Notes under the pieces: generated by a model
What the model saw: the letters and a program-made list of their open reading frames with translations, nothing else
What the model was told of the DNA's origin: nothing
The model's database searches: none
Origin: Streptomyces antarcticus
Lineage (GTDB): Bacteria; Actinomycetota; Actinomycetes; Streptomycetales; Streptomycetaceae
Assembly (NCBI RefSeq): GCF_026627255.1
Contig: NZ_JAPNLM010000016.1
Span: forward strand, 1 to 64,000
Direction of reading: 5' to 3'
DNA length: 64,000 nt
Shown: piece after piece, positions 48,380 to 57,478 of the stretch
How the letters are laid out: each line of letters begins with the position of its first letter
Numbering within the stretch: the first letter of the stretch is position 1
Made by a program: the position numbers and the translations under genes

Positions 48380-49747
48380 GTGGTGACCCCCCTCGGGCCG
48401 GGAGCCGGTCCCGGCGCCGCGGGCGGCGGTGGCGGCGGCCAAGGCGTGGTCCTTCACCCGGCCGATCCGCTCACCGCACTCGCGCACGGGATCGGGTCCC
48501 AGCACGATCTGCCGATCTCTCCCTTCTACGCCTTCGCCGGTGCCTTTACCGCCCTGTTCGTCTCCTTCCTCGCGCTCGGTCTGCTCTGGTCCACCTCCCG
48601 CTTCCGCGGCGACCGCTCCGGGATCGCCCTGCCCGCCGCCCTCCAGCGGGTGGCCGACGCGCCGGCCACCCGTACCGTCCTGCGCGGACTCGGGCTCGCC
48701 GCCGCGCTGGCCGTCCTGCTGTACCTCCTCCTCGGCCCCGACGACCCCGCCCGCAACCCCGCTCCCGGTGCCGTCTACGTCCTCTTCTGGGTCGGACTTG
48801 TCCCCGCCTCCCTCCTCCTCGGCCCCGTCTGGCGCCTGCTCAACCCGCTCCGCACCCTGCACCGCTCGCTCTCCCGGGCCCTGCGCCGCCGTGGCCCCGA
48901 CCGCCCCCTGCCCGCCCGGCTGGGGCAATGGCCCGCCGCCGCTGGCCTGTTCGGATTCACCTGGCTCGAACTCGCCGCTCCCGATCCCGCATCCACCACC
49001 ACCCTCCTCATCGCCCTCGTCACCTACACCACCGTCCAGCTGCTGCTCGCCGCCCGCTTCGGCGAGCGCTGGTTCGACGACGGAGACGCCTTCGAGGTGT
49101 ACTCCGCCCTCCTTGCCCGTCTCTCCCCCCTCGGCCGTCGCGGCGACGGCCGCCTCGTTCTCCGTAACCCCTTCCACGGACTCGACGCGACACCCGAGCG
49201 GCCCGGACTCGTCGCCACCGTCAGCGTCCTGCTCGGATCCACCGCCTACGACGGCTTTTCCGACAACCCCTCGTGGATCAACGCCGTGCAGACCTCCCCC
49301 CTCGGCCGCACCCCCACGGCCACCCTCGGACTTCTCGCCGCCGTCGCCCTCGTCGCCACCCTGTACTGCCTGTGCGCGGCCGCCACCCGCCTCATCGGCG
49401 GCCCGCACCCCGGCCCGCTCACCGCCTTCGCGCACTCACTCGTGCCGATCGCCCTCGGCTATCTCATCGCTCACTACTTCTCCCTCCTGGTAGTCGAAGG
49501 ACCACGCACAGTAAGCATGGCACTGGGCACTGACAACGCCCCGGAACCCTTGCCGCCACTGGGCCCCGGCGGCCTCGCCGCCCTCCAGGTCGTCGCCGTC
49601 GTCACCGGCCACGTCCTCGGCGTCGTCGCGGCGCACGACCGGTCCGTGCGACTCGTTCCCCCCGCGAAAGCGGTGGCCGGCCAACTGCCGCTGCTCGCGC
49701 TGATGATCACGTACACCATCGGGGGACTGAGCCTCCTGCTGAACTGA
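48380..49747 (+). CDS. Polytopic membrane protein of unknown function
   Basis: A 455-residue protein with about ten hydrophobic segments starting near residue 47 (FYAFAGAFTALFVSFLALGL). Notable loops are GPVWRLLNPLRTLHRSLSRAL and LRNPFHGLDATPERPGLVATV, and a C-terminal VVAVVTGHVLGVVAAHDR. No family is recognised. It follows the cupredoxin-like gene by 106 bases and probably belongs to the same envelope unit, which also suggests a metal- or redox-related membrane function. Confidence 0.8.
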   Translation: MVTPLGPGAGPGAAGGGGGGQGVVLHPADPLTALAHGIGSQHDLPISPFYAFAGAFTALFVSFLALGLLWSTSRFRGDRSGIALPAALQRVADAPATRTVLRGLGLAAALAVLLYLLLGPDDPARNPAPGAVYVLFWVGLVPASLLLGPVWRLLNPLRTLHRSLSRALRRRGPDRPLPARLGQWPAAAGLFGFTWLELAAPDPASTTTLLIALVTYTTVQLLLAARFGERWFDDGDAFEVYSALLARLSPLGRRGDGRLVLRNPFHGLDATPERPGLVATVSVLLGSTAYDGFSDNPSWINAVQTSPLGRTPTATLGLLAAVALVATLYCLCAAATRLIGGPHPGPLTAFAHSLVPIALGYLIAHYFSLLVVEGPRTVSMALGTDNAPEPLPPLGPGGLAALQVVAVVTGHVLGVVAAHDRSVRLVPPAKAVAGQLPLLALMITYTIGGLSLLLN

Positions 49748-49780
49748 GCACCCCGCCGAACAGACGAAGCCAGGAGCGGC

Positions 49781-50425
49781 ATGATGGATCCCGTGCCCCC
49801 CACCCCCTCCTCCCCGCCCCCGGCTCCCTCCCTGCGCCGCACCCCCGTCCAGCAGCGCAGCGCCGACCGGCTCGTCCGGATCCTCGACGCGTGCGCCGAA
49901 CTGCTGGACGAGACCGGCTACGAGAACCTCAGCACCCGCGCGGTCGCCGTCCGCGCCGGGGTCCCGATCGGCTCGGTCTACCGCTTCTTCGGCAACAAGC
50001 GGGCCCTGGCCATCGCCCTCGCCCACCGCAACCTGGACCGGTACGCCGACGGCATCACGCACCGGCTCACGGTCCTCCCCTCCACGCACTGGCGGCCGGT
50101 GGTGGACGCCGTGCTCGACGAGTACCTGGCCATGAAGCGCAGCGTGCCCGGCTTCGCGCTCGTGGACTTCGGGGTACCCGCGCCGCCCGCCGACGGGCCG
50201 GCGGCCGACCCCAACCACCTGGTCGCCGTCCGCCTCACCGAACTGCTCAGCACCCACCTCGGCCTGACCCCCGACGCCACCCTGGAGCGGGCGGTCCTGG
50301 TCGCCGTCGAAGCCACGGACGCGCTGATCCAGCTGGCCTTCCGCGTCGACCCCGCCGGGGACCCCGGCATCGTGGCGGAGACCCGCGCGATGATGCACGC
50401 CTACCTGGCCCGCGTCCTGGACTGA
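49781..50425 (+). CDS. TetR-family regulator
   Basis: A 214-residue TetR/AcrR repressor: helix-turn-helix ETGYENLSTRAVAVRAGVPIGSVYRFFGNK and a C-terminal TetR_C-type domain with ALIQLAFRVDPAGDPG. RBS AGGAG lies five bases before ATG 49781. Targets are uncertain: the palindrome at 50702 before the molybdopterin gene, or the preceding envelope genes, are candidates. Confidence 0.9.
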   Translation: MMDPVPPTPSSPPPAPSLRRTPVQQRSADRLVRILDACAELLDETGYENLSTRAVAVRAGVPIGSVYRFFGNKRALAIALAHRNLDRYADGITHRLTVLPSTHWRPVVDAVLDEYLAMKRSVPGFALVDFGVPAPPADGPAADPNHLVAVRLTELLSTHLGLTPDATLERAVLVAVEATDALIQLAFRVDPAGDPGIVAETRAMMHAYLARVLD

Positions 50426-50776
50426 CCCCGTTTCCCCTCCGCCCGGCCCGCCGCCTTCCCGCCCGGCCCGCCGCCTTCCCGCACCGGCCCGTCCGCACCG
50501 GCCCGTCCGCACCGTCTTTCCGCGCCGGCCCGTCCGCGTCGACCCAGCCAGCCCGTCCGCCGTCCGTCGGCGTGCCGTCCGGCCCCGCGCCGGTGTCCGC
50601 CCCCGGCCCACGGTCCGCACCCGCCCCGGTGTCCGCCCCCGGCCCGTCCCCCCGGAGGGCCTTGCGTCAACGCGCCCCGGCAGACCCCTCCCCACCGTGC
50701 CTACCGGTCGGTATGCTCGGGGCGCCCGCGTTCCCGCGACCGTGCCCGTGCCGCAGCCTGCCGCCCTGGAGGGCCC
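50426..50776. repeat. 351-base intergenic region with C-rich repeats and a palindrome
   Basis: Tandem repeats include CCCGGCCCGCCGCCTTCCCG (about 50441-50480, two copies), CACCGGCCCGTCCG (three near-copies, about 50483-50540) and CCCGGTGTCCGCCCCCGGCCC (two copies, about 50586-50643). The right end holds the palindrome TACCGGTCGGTA at 50702. No gene evident. Confidence 0.7.
50702..50713. promoter_or_regulatory. Possible TetR-type operator
   Basis: TACCGGTCGGTA has perfect 5-bp arms (TACCG/CGGTA) around GT, 64 bases before the molybdopterin oxidoreductase start. The overlapping TATGCT could be a -10. Arms of this type occur in many TetR sites, so the neighbouring TetR is a candidate. Confidence 0.4.
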
Positions 50777-52978
50777 ATGCCCCGCACCGCCCTGCGCATC
50801 TGCCCCCTCTGTGAAGCCACCTGCGGCCTCACCCTCACCATCGACGGCACCGCCGTCACCGGCGCCCGCGGTGACCGCGAGGACGTCTTCAGCCGGGGCT
50901 TCATCTGCCCGAAGGGCGCCGCCTTCGGGCAGCTCGACGCCGACCCCGACCGGTTGCGCCGGCCCCTCGTCCGCCGGGACGGCAGGCTCCGCGACGCCAC
51001 GTGGGAAGAGGCCTACGACGCCATCGCCGCCGCCGTCCCCGCCCTGGTGGGGGAGTACGGCGCCCAGTCCGCCGGGGTCGTCCTCGGCAACCCGAACGTC
51101 CACACCATGGCGGGCGCCCTCTACCCGCCGCTGCTCCTCAAGGCCCTGGGCACCCGCAACCTCTTCACCGCCAGCACCCTCGACCAGATGCCCAAGCACG
51201 TCTCCAGCGGGCTGCTCTTCGGCGACCCGTTCGCCATCCCGGTCCCCGACCTCGACCGCACCGACTTCCTGCTGCTCCTGGGCGCCAACCCGGTCGAGTC
51301 CAACGGATCGCTGTGCACCGCGCCCGACTTCCCCGGCCGCCTCAAGGCCCTGCGCGCCCGCGGCGGCACCCTGGTCGTCGTCGACCCGCGCCGCACCCGC
51401 ACCGCCCGGCTCGCCGACCGCCACCTCGCCCCCCGCCCCGGCAGTGACGCCCTGCTGCTCGCGGCCCTGGCGCACACCCTCCTCTCCGAGAAGCTCGCCG
51501 CGCCCGGCGCCGCGCTCGAGGAAATCACCGACGGTCTCGGGGAACTCGCCGCCGCGCTCGGGAGTTTCACCCCTGAGGCCGTCGCACCCGCCTGTGACCT
51601 CCCGGCCGCCGAGATCCGCACCCTCGCCCGTGAGCTCGCCGCCGCGCCCACCGCCGCCGTCTACGGGCGCATCGGCAGCTCCACCGTCGAGTACGGCACC
51701 CTCGCCAGCTGGCTGGTCGACGTACTGAACATCCTCACCGGCAACCTCGACCGGCCGGGCGGAGCCCTCTTCCCGCTCTCCGCCACGGCCGGTGCGCCCC
51801 GGCCGGCCGGTCCCGGCAGGGGGTTCGCCCTCGGCCGCTGGTCGAGCCGGGTCAGCGGTCACCCCGAGGCCAAGGGCGAACTGCCCCTGGCCGCCCTCGC
51901 GGAGGAGATCGAGACGCCCGGTGACGGACGCATCCGGGTGCTGCTCGCCATCGCGGCCAACCCCGTCCTGTCCGCACCCGACGGCGACCGGCTCGACCGG
52001 GCGCTGGCCGGGCTCGACTTCATGGTCTCCGTCGACCCGTACCTGAACGAGACCTCGCGCCACGCCCACGTCGTGCTGCCCCCGCCGCCGCCCGCGCAGA
52101 GCGCGCACTTCGACTTCGCCTTCAACGGGTTCGCCGTACGCAACCAGGCGCGCTACTCGCCCGCCGCCGTGCCACTGGAGGCGGGGCGGCTGGACGAGTG
52201 CGAGATCCACGCGCGGCTGGTCCTCGCTGTCTCGGGGCTCCACGGTGCCCCGCCGGAGGCGGTCGACGAGCGCGTCATCGCCGACACCCTCGCCCGGGCC
52301 GTCGACGACCCGCGCTCGCCGCTGCACGGCCGCGATCCGGACGAGGAGGGCCGTCTCCTGTCCGGCCGGACCGGACCCGAGCGGCGGCTCGACCTGATGC
52401 TGCGCCTCGGCCCGTACGGACTCACCCTCGACGGCCTCCGCCAGAGCCCGCACGGCATCGACCTGGGCCCGCTGCGGCCCCGGCTCCCGGGCCTGCTGAA
52501 GACGCGCAGCGGCAGGATCGAGCTGCTGCCCGACCCCATCGCGACCGAGCTGCCCAGGCTCCGCGCGGCGCTCGCCGAACGCCCCGCTTCCCTGGTGCTC
52601 GTGGGCCGCCGCCACCTGAGGTCCAACAACAGCTGGTTGCACAACGTTCCGGCCCTCACCGGAGGTTCCAACCGCTGCACCCTGCACGTCCACCCGCAGG
52701 ACGCCGACCGGCTCGGCCTCACGGACGGGGCGCGGGCCCGGATCACCGCCGACGGCGGCAGCCTGGAGGTACCCGTCGAGGTCACCGACACCGTCCGCAC
52801 CGGTGTCGTGAGCCTCCCGCACGGCTGGGGCCACGACCGCGCCGGGACCAGGCTCTCGGTCGCCTCCGCGGAGCCCGGCGTCAACGTCAACCAGCTCCTC
52901 GACGGCAGCCGACTCGACCCGCTGTCCGGTACGGCCGTGCTCAACGGATTCCCCGTCGAGCTGGCACCCCTGCCCTGA
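50777..52978 (+). CDS. Molybdopterin oxidoreductase
   Basis: A 733-residue protein of the DMSO-reductase superfamily. N-terminal 4Fe-4S site: Cys9, Cys12, Cys16, Cys44 (ICPLCEATCGLT, GFICPKG). Cofactor-binding domain with GANPVESNGS, VVVDPRRTRTARLADRHLAPRPGSDALLLAALAH in pieces, YGRIGSSTVEYG, DVLNILTGNLDRPGG, and the terminal molybdopterin dinucleotide domain with NSWLHNVPALTGGSNRCTLHV. There is no Tat signal, so it acts in the cytoplasm as an assimilatory-type dehydrogenase or reductase; the substrate is unknown. Confidence 0.9.
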   Translation: MPRTALRICPLCEATCGLTLTIDGTAVTGARGDREDVFSRGFICPKGAAFGQLDADPDRLRRPLVRRDGRLRDATWEEAYDAIAAAVPALVGEYGAQSAGVVLGNPNVHTMAGALYPPLLLKALGTRNLFTASTLDQMPKHVSSGLLFGDPFAIPVPDLDRTDFLLLLGANPVESNGSLCTAPDFPGRLKALRARGGTLVVVDPRRTRTARLADRHLAPRPGSDALLLAALAHTLLSEKLAAPGAALEEITDGLGELAAALGSFTPEAVAPACDLPAAEIRTLARELAAAPTAAVYGRIGSSTVEYGTLASWLVDVLNILTGNLDRPGGALFPLSATAGAPRPAGPGRGFALGRWSSRVSGHPEAKGELPLAALAEEIETPGDGRIRVLLAIAANPVLSAPDGDRLDRALAGLDFMVSVDPYLNETSRHAHVVLPPPPPAQSAHFDFAFNGFAVRNQARYSPAAVPLEAGRLDECEIHARLVLAVSGLHGAPPEAVDERVIADTLARAVDDPRSPLHGRDPDEEGRLLSGRTGPERRLDLMLRLGPYGLTLDGLRQSPHGIDLGPLRPRLPGLLKTRSGRIELLPDPIATELPRLRAALAERPASLVLVGRRHLRSNNSWLHNVPALTGGSNRCTLHVHPQDADRLGLTDGARARITADGGSLEVPVEVTDTVRTGVVSLPHGWGHDRAGTRLSVASAEPGVNVNQLLDGSRLDPLSGTAVLNGFPVELAPLP

Positions 52979-53051
52979 GCTGGGGTTTTGCTCGTATTGC
53001 TCACGCTCGGACGTCTTGTTGGCGCAAGGAGGCGGCACCTACGTTCCCAGC

Positions 53052-54722
53052 ATGCTGACCTTCCTCGGCTTCGCCATGATCGCGACCTTCCTGGTCCTGA
53101 TCATGATGAAGAAAATGTCGCCCATCGCGGCGCTCGTCCTCATTCCCGCGCTCTTCTGCGTGTTCGCCGGACAGGGCGCGCAGCTCGGCGACTACGTCAT
53201 CGACGGCGTCGGCAAGCTCGCGCCGACCGCCGCCATGCTGATGTTCGCCATCGTCTACTTCGGCGTGATGATCGACGTCGGCCTCTTCGATCCGATCGTC
53301 CGGGGCATCCTGCGCTTCTGCAAGGCGGACCCGATGCGGATCGTGGTCGGCACCGCGGTGCTCGCCGCGATCGTGTCGCTGGACGGTGACGGCTCCACCA
53401 CCTTCATGATCACCGTCTCGGCGATGTACCCCCTGTACAAGCGGCTGGGGATGAGCCTCGTCGTCATGACCGGTGTCGCGGCCACCGCCAACGGCGTCAT
53501 GAACACCCTGCCCTGGGGCGGTCCCACCGCCCGCGCCGCCACCGCCCTGAAGCTCGACGCCGGCGACGTGTTCGTGCCGATGATCCCGGCCCTCGCGGCC
53601 GGCCTGCTCTTCGTATTCGTCCTCGCGTACGTCCTCGGGCTGAAGGAGCGCCGACGGCTCGGCCCGCTGGCGCTCCCCGGCGGCCGGGAGCCGGCGGACG
53701 CCGAGGCCGACCGCCTCGCCCCGGCCGCTGCGGGGGCCGGTCCGGTCACCGCCGCGCGCGCGGTGAAGGTGAAGCCGTCCGGGTCCGCCGGGTCCGCCGG
53801 GTCTGCCGGGTCTGCCGGTTCCGCGGGTTCCGCCGGCTCGGCCGGGTCCGCGGGCAAGTCGTCCGGGTCCGCGGGTTCCGCCGGGACGGCGGGGACGGCC
53901 GGGCTCGAGCGGGCCGCCGCCTCGGCCGCCCCCGGTACCCCGGGCGCTCCCGCCGCGCCGACGGGCACCACCACGGCCACCGCCCCGGCCGACGCCCCCG
54001 CCCTTGCCGAAGCCCCCGCCTCCGACCGCGCGGACGCCCCCGCCCCCGCCCTCGCCGACGCCGACGGACCCGGCGGCGGCTTCCAGGGACTCGACCCGCA
54101 CCGCGCCACCCTGCGCCCCCGCCTCTACTGGTTCAACGCAGGCCTCACCGTCGCCCTGCTCACCGCGATGATCATGGAGCTGCTGCCCATCCCGGTGCTG
54201 TTCCTGCTCGGTGCCGCGCTCGCCCTCACCGTCAACTTCCCCCACATGCCCGACCAGAAGGCCCGCATCGCCGCCCACGCCGACAACGTCCTGAACGTCG
54301 CCGGCATGGTCTTCGCCGCCGCCGTCTTCACCGGCGTCCTCACCGGCACCGGCATGGTCAAGGAGATGGCCGACTGGCTCGTCGGCGCCATCCCCGAGGG
54401 CATGGGCCCGCACATGGCCCTGGTCACCGGCCTGCTGAGCCTGCCGCTCACCTACTTCATGTCCAACGACGGCTTCTACTTCGGCGTCCTGCCCGTCCTC
54501 GCCGAGGCCGGCGCCGCCCACGGCGTCTCCCCGCTCGAGATCGCCCGCGCGTCCCTCGTCGGCCAGGCCCTGCACATGTCCAGCCCGCTGGTTCCGGCCG
54601 TCTACGTCCTCGTCGGGATGGCCAAGGTCGAGTTCGGCGACCACACCCGCTTCACCGTGAAATGGGCTGCTTTGACCTCACTCGTCGTCCTCGGGGCAGG
54701 GATGCTTTTCGGCATCATCTGA
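53052..54722 (+). CDS. CitMHS-family citrate/metal transporter with a long loop
   Basis: A 556-residue transporter. About six helices before residue 210 (FAIVYFGVMIDVGLFDP, SLDGDGSTTFMITVSAMYPLY, NTLPWGGPTARAATALK) and six after 370 (SLPLTYFMSNDGFYFGVLPVL, SLVGQALHMSSPLVPAVYV) match CitMHS transporters, which import citrate complexed with a divalent metal plus protons. The central loop is expanded by about 100 residues, including a (GSA)n run. RBS AAGGAGG is unusually far (about 19 bases) from ATG 53052. Confidence 0.9.
   Translation: MLTFLGFAMIATFLVLIMMKKMSPIAALVLIPALFCVFAGQGAQLGDYVIDGVGKLAPTAAMLMFAIVYFGVMIDVGLFDPIVRGILRFCKADPMRIVVGTAVLAAIVSLDGDGSTTFMITVSAMYPLYKRLGMSLVVMTGVAATANGVMNTLPWGGPTARAATALKLDAGDVFVPMIPALAAGLLFVFVLAYVLGLKERRRLGPLALPGGREPADAEADRLAPAAAGAGPVTAARAVKVKPSGSAGSAGSAGSAGSAGSAGSAGSAGKSSGSAGSAGTAGTAGLERAAASAAPGTPGAPAAPTGTTTATAPADAPALAEAPASDRADAPAPALADADGPGGGFQGLDPHRATLRPRLYWFNAGLTVALLTAMIMELLPIPVLFLLGAALALTVNFPHMPDQKARIAAHADNVLNVAGMVFAAAVFTGVLTGTGMVKEMADWLVGAIPEGMGPHMALVTGLLSLPLTYFMSNDGFYFGVLPVLAEAGAAHGVSPLEIARASLVGQALHMSSPLVPAVYVLVGMAKVEFGDHTRFTVKWAALTSLVVLGAGMLFGII
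53778..53880. repeat. GC-rich trinucleotide-type repeat coding for Gly-Ser-Ala
   Basis: About ten 9-base units (GGGTCCGCC and variants GGGTCTGCC, GGTTCCGCG) encode (GSA)n in the central cytoplasmic loop of the citrate transporter, interrupted once by GKSSG. Confidence 0.85.
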
Positions 54723-54746
54723 TCCCGGCGACCCCTGGCGCACAGA

Positions 54747-54765
54747 AAACTACCGGCGCTAGTTT
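54747..54765. promoter_or_regulatory. Operator copy 1 of the ALDH/ADH/ACAD regulon
   Basis: AAACTACCGGCGCTAGTTT: perfect inverted arms AAACTA/TAGTTT around CCGGCGC, 58-76 bases before the aldehyde dehydrogenase start. It matches the second site at 58173-58191 in 17 of 19 bases. Confidence 0.78.
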
Positions 54766-54822
54766 GTAGGCTGTCCGGGAGGTCAGGTCCACGCGCTGGT
54801 GCGTGTTTCGGGAGGAACAGCC

Positions 54823-56235
54823 ATGAAGGCCCATGACGGGATGTACATCGGCGGGGAATGGCGGCCCGCCGCCGGACGCGAGCGGATCGAGGTCGTCAAC
54901 CCCGCCGACGAGCAGGTCATCGGAGGGGTGCCGGCCGGTAGCGCCGAGGACGTGGACGCGGCCGTGCGTGCCGCCCGCGCCGCCTTCCCGGCCTGGGCGG
55001 CCACCCCGCCCGCCGAGCGGGGGGCACTGATCGGCGCCCTCCGCGACGTGCTGGCGGCCCGCAAGAAGGAGATGGCCGAGACGATCACCGCCGAACTCGG
55101 CTCCCCGAGCGGCTTCTCGGAAGCGGTCCACGTGGGCTCGCCGATCGCCGTGGCCTCGTCGTACGCGGAGCTCGCCGCCTCGTACGCCTTCGAGGAGCGG
55201 ATCGGGACCTCCACCGTGCTGCTGGAGCCGATCGGCGTCGTCGGGGCCATCACGCCCTGGAACTACCCGCTGCACCAGGTCGTTGCAAAGGTGGCGCCCG
55301 CTCTCGCCGCCGGCTGCACCCTCGTCCTCAAGCCGGCCGAGGACACCCCGCTGACCGCACAGCTCTTCGCCGAAGCCGTGCACGAGGCGGGCATCCCGGC
55401 CGGAGTCTTCAACCTGGTGACCGGTACCGGTCCGGTCGCCGGTCAGGCCCTGGCCGCGCACGAGGGAGTCGACCTCGTCTCCTTCACCGGCTCGACCGCC
55501 GTCGGCCGGAAGATCGGTGCCACGGCCGGCGCCGCCGTCAAGCGGGTCGCCCTCGAACTGGGCGGAAAATCGGCCAATGTCATCCTGCCCGGGGCCGACC
55601 TGGCCAAGGCCGTCGCGACGGGCGTCGGCCACGTCATGAACAACACCGGCCAGAGCTGCAACGCGCTCACCCGCATGCTCGTCCACCGGGACCAGTACGA
55701 GGAGGCCGTCACCCTGGCGGCCGCCGCCGTCGCCAAGTACCCCACCGGCGACCCCCGCGACCCGGGCACCCGCCTGGGCCCCGTCGTCAACGCCAAGCAG
55801 CGCGACCGCGTACGCGGATACATCACCCAGGGCATCGAGGAGGGCGCCCGTCTCGTCGCCGGCGGCCCCGACGCGCCCCGGGAGCAGGGGTACTTCGTCG
55901 CCCCGACCGTGTTCGCCGACGTCACGCCCGACATGACCATCGCGCAGGAGGAGATCTTCGGCCCCGTGCTGTCGATCCTCGCCTACGAGGACGAGGAGGA
56001 GGCCCTGGCCATCGCCAACGGCACCGTCTACGGCCTGGGCGGCGCCGTCTGGGCCGCGGACGAGGAGACGGCCGTGGCCTTCGCGCGCCGCATGGACACC
56101 GGCCAGGTGGACATCAACGGCGGCCGCTTCAACGTGCTCGCGCCCTTCGGCGGCTACAAGCAGTCGGGCGTGGGCCGCGAGCTGGGCCCGCACGGCCTGG
56201 CCGAGTACCTCCAGACCAAGTCCCTGCAGTTCTGA
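54823..56235 (+). CDS. Aldehyde dehydrogenase (NAD(P)-dependent)
   Basis: A 470-residue classical ALDH: VVGAITPWNYPLHQVVAKVAP (split), SFTGSTAVGR (cofactor), general base Glu in LELGGKS, nucleophile Cys in NTGQSCNALTRM, EEIFGPVLSI. It oxidises an aldehyde to the acid. RBS GGAGG. Followed by an alcohol dehydrogenase 17 bases on, the two should oxidise alcohol to acid together. Its promoter carries the operator shared with the TetR/acyl-CoA dehydrogenase pair. Confidence 0.92.
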   Translation: MKAHDGMYIGGEWRPAAGRERIEVVNPADEQVIGGVPAGSAEDVDAAVRAARAAFPAWAATPPAERGALIGALRDVLAARKKEMAETITAELGSPSGFSEAVHVGSPIAVASSYAELAASYAFEERIGTSTVLLEPIGVVGAITPWNYPLHQVVAKVAPALAAGCTLVLKPAEDTPLTAQLFAEAVHEAGIPAGVFNLVTGTGPVAGQALAAHEGVDLVSFTGSTAVGRKIGATAGAAVKRVALELGGKSANVILPGADLAKAVATGVGHVMNNTGQSCNALTRMLVHRDQYEEAVTLAAAAVAKYPTGDPRDPGTRLGPVVNAKQRDRVRGYITQGIEEGARLVAGGPDAPREQGYFVAPTVFADVTPDMTIAQEEIFGPVLSILAYEDEEEALAIANGTVYGLGGAVWAADEETAVAFARRMDTGQVDINGGRFNVLAPFGGYKQSGVGRELGPHGLAEYLQTKSLQF

Positions 56236-56252
56236 ACACGGAGACGACGACC

Positions 56253-57332
56253 ATGGTCCGCGCCGCCATCCTGCCCGCCGTCGGAGCCCCGCTGGAGATA
56301 CGGGAGATCGTGCTGCCCGACCCCGGCCCCGGACAGGTCCGGGTACGGCTCACCGCCGCCGGGGTCTGCCACTCCGACCTCTCCCTCACCAACGGCACCA
56401 TGCGGGTCCCCGTCCCCGCCGTCCTCGGGCACGAGGGCGCGGGCACGGTCCTCGCCGTCGGGGAGGGCGTCACGCACGTCGCCCCCGGCGACGGAGTGGT
56501 GCTCAACTGGGCGCCGTCCTGCGGGGAGTGCCACCACTGCACCATCGGCGAGGTCTGGCTGTGCGCCAAGGCCCTCTCCGGGATCGGCGCCGTCCACGCG
56601 CACGACGCGCAGGGCGCGGAGCTGCACCCGGGGCTGAACGTCGCCGCGTTCGCAGAGGAGACCGTCGTCGCGGCGAACTGCGTGCTGCCCGCGCCCGCCG
56701 GGATCCCGCTCGACGAGGCCGCCCTGCTCGGCTGTGCCGTCCTCACCGGCTACGGCGCCGTCCACCACAGTGCCCAGGTCTTCCCGGGCGAGTCCGTCGC
56801 CGTCTTCGGCATCGGCGGCGTCGGCTTGGCCGCGCTCCAGGCCGCCCGGATCGCGCAGGCGGGTCCGATCGTGGCCGTCGACGTGTCCCCGGCCAAGGAG
56901 GAACTGGCCCGCGCGGCCGGCGCCACGGACTTCGTCCTCGCCTCCGACACCACGGCCAAGCAGATCCGCGCGCTCACCGGCGGGCACGGCGTGGACGTCG
57001 CCGTCGAATGCGTCGGCCGGGCGGAAACCATCCGGGGCGCCTGGGAGTCCACCCGGCGCGGCGGCCGCACCACCGTCGTCGGCATCGGCGGAAAGGAGCA
57101 GCAGGTCACCTTCCACGCGCTGGAGCTCTTCCACTTCGCCCGCACCCTGACCGGCTGCGTCTACGGCAACAGCGACCCGGCCCGCGACCTCCCGGTGATC
57201 GCCGGACACGTCCGCGCGGGCCGCCTGGACCTCGGCCTCATGGTCACCGACCGCATCACCCTCGACGGCATCCCTGCCGCCTTCGACGCCATGCTGGCGG
57301 GCAAGGGCGGCCGCTCCCTGGTCGTCTTCTAG
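56253..57332 (+). CDS. Zinc-dependent alcohol dehydrogenase
   Basis: A 359-residue medium-chain dehydrogenase. Catalytic zinc: Cys in GVCHSDLS and GHEGAG; structural zinc: CGECHHCTIGEVWLC; NAD-binding FGIGGVGLAALQAARIA. It belongs to the class III-like ADH group. RBS GGAGACGACGACC-type, 17 bases after the ALDH stop. Substrate is a primary alcohol or, with the neighbouring ALDH, a chain intermediate. Confidence 0.9.
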   Translation: MVRAAILPAVGAPLEIREIVLPDPGPGQVRVRLTAAGVCHSDLSLTNGTMRVPVPAVLGHEGAGTVLAVGEGVTHVAPGDGVVLNWAPSCGECHHCTIGEVWLCAKALSGIGAVHAHDAQGAELHPGLNVAAFAEETVVAANCVLPAPAGIPLDEAALLGCAVLTGYGAVHHSAQVFPGESVAVFGIGGVGLAALQAARIAQAGPIVAVDVSPAKEELARAAGATDFVLASDTTAKQIRALTGGHGVDVAVECVGRAETIRGAWESTRRGGRTTVVGIGGKEQQVTFHALELFHFARTLTGCVYGNSDPARDLPVIAGHVRAGRLDLGLMVTDRITLDGIPAAFDAMLAGKGGRSLVVF

Positions 57333-57478
57333 CCCCCGCCGTACGGCACCACCGGCGCGGCGCGGCGCGGCGCGGTCGGCGGCACGGAACGGCCCCGGGC
57401 GGGCCGGGCCGCGCCGCCGGGCCGCCCCGCGCCAACCCGCCCCGCGCCGCCGGTCGCGCCCGCGCCGCCCCGGCCGCG
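57333..57478. repeat. GC-only tract with GGCGC repeats
   Basis: After the alcohol dehydrogenase stop, GGCGCGGCGCGGCGCGG (about 57354-57375) and CCGCGCCGCC-type runs fill the gap to the convergent TetR gene. It may act as an intrinsic terminator by structure. Confidence 0.4.

Noticed and set aside
49436..53038. 1200-codon minus-strand frame opposite the TetR and molybdopterin genes
   Set aside because: Low complexity Gly/Glu/Val-rich shadow, no conserved block; the plus strand is clearly coding.
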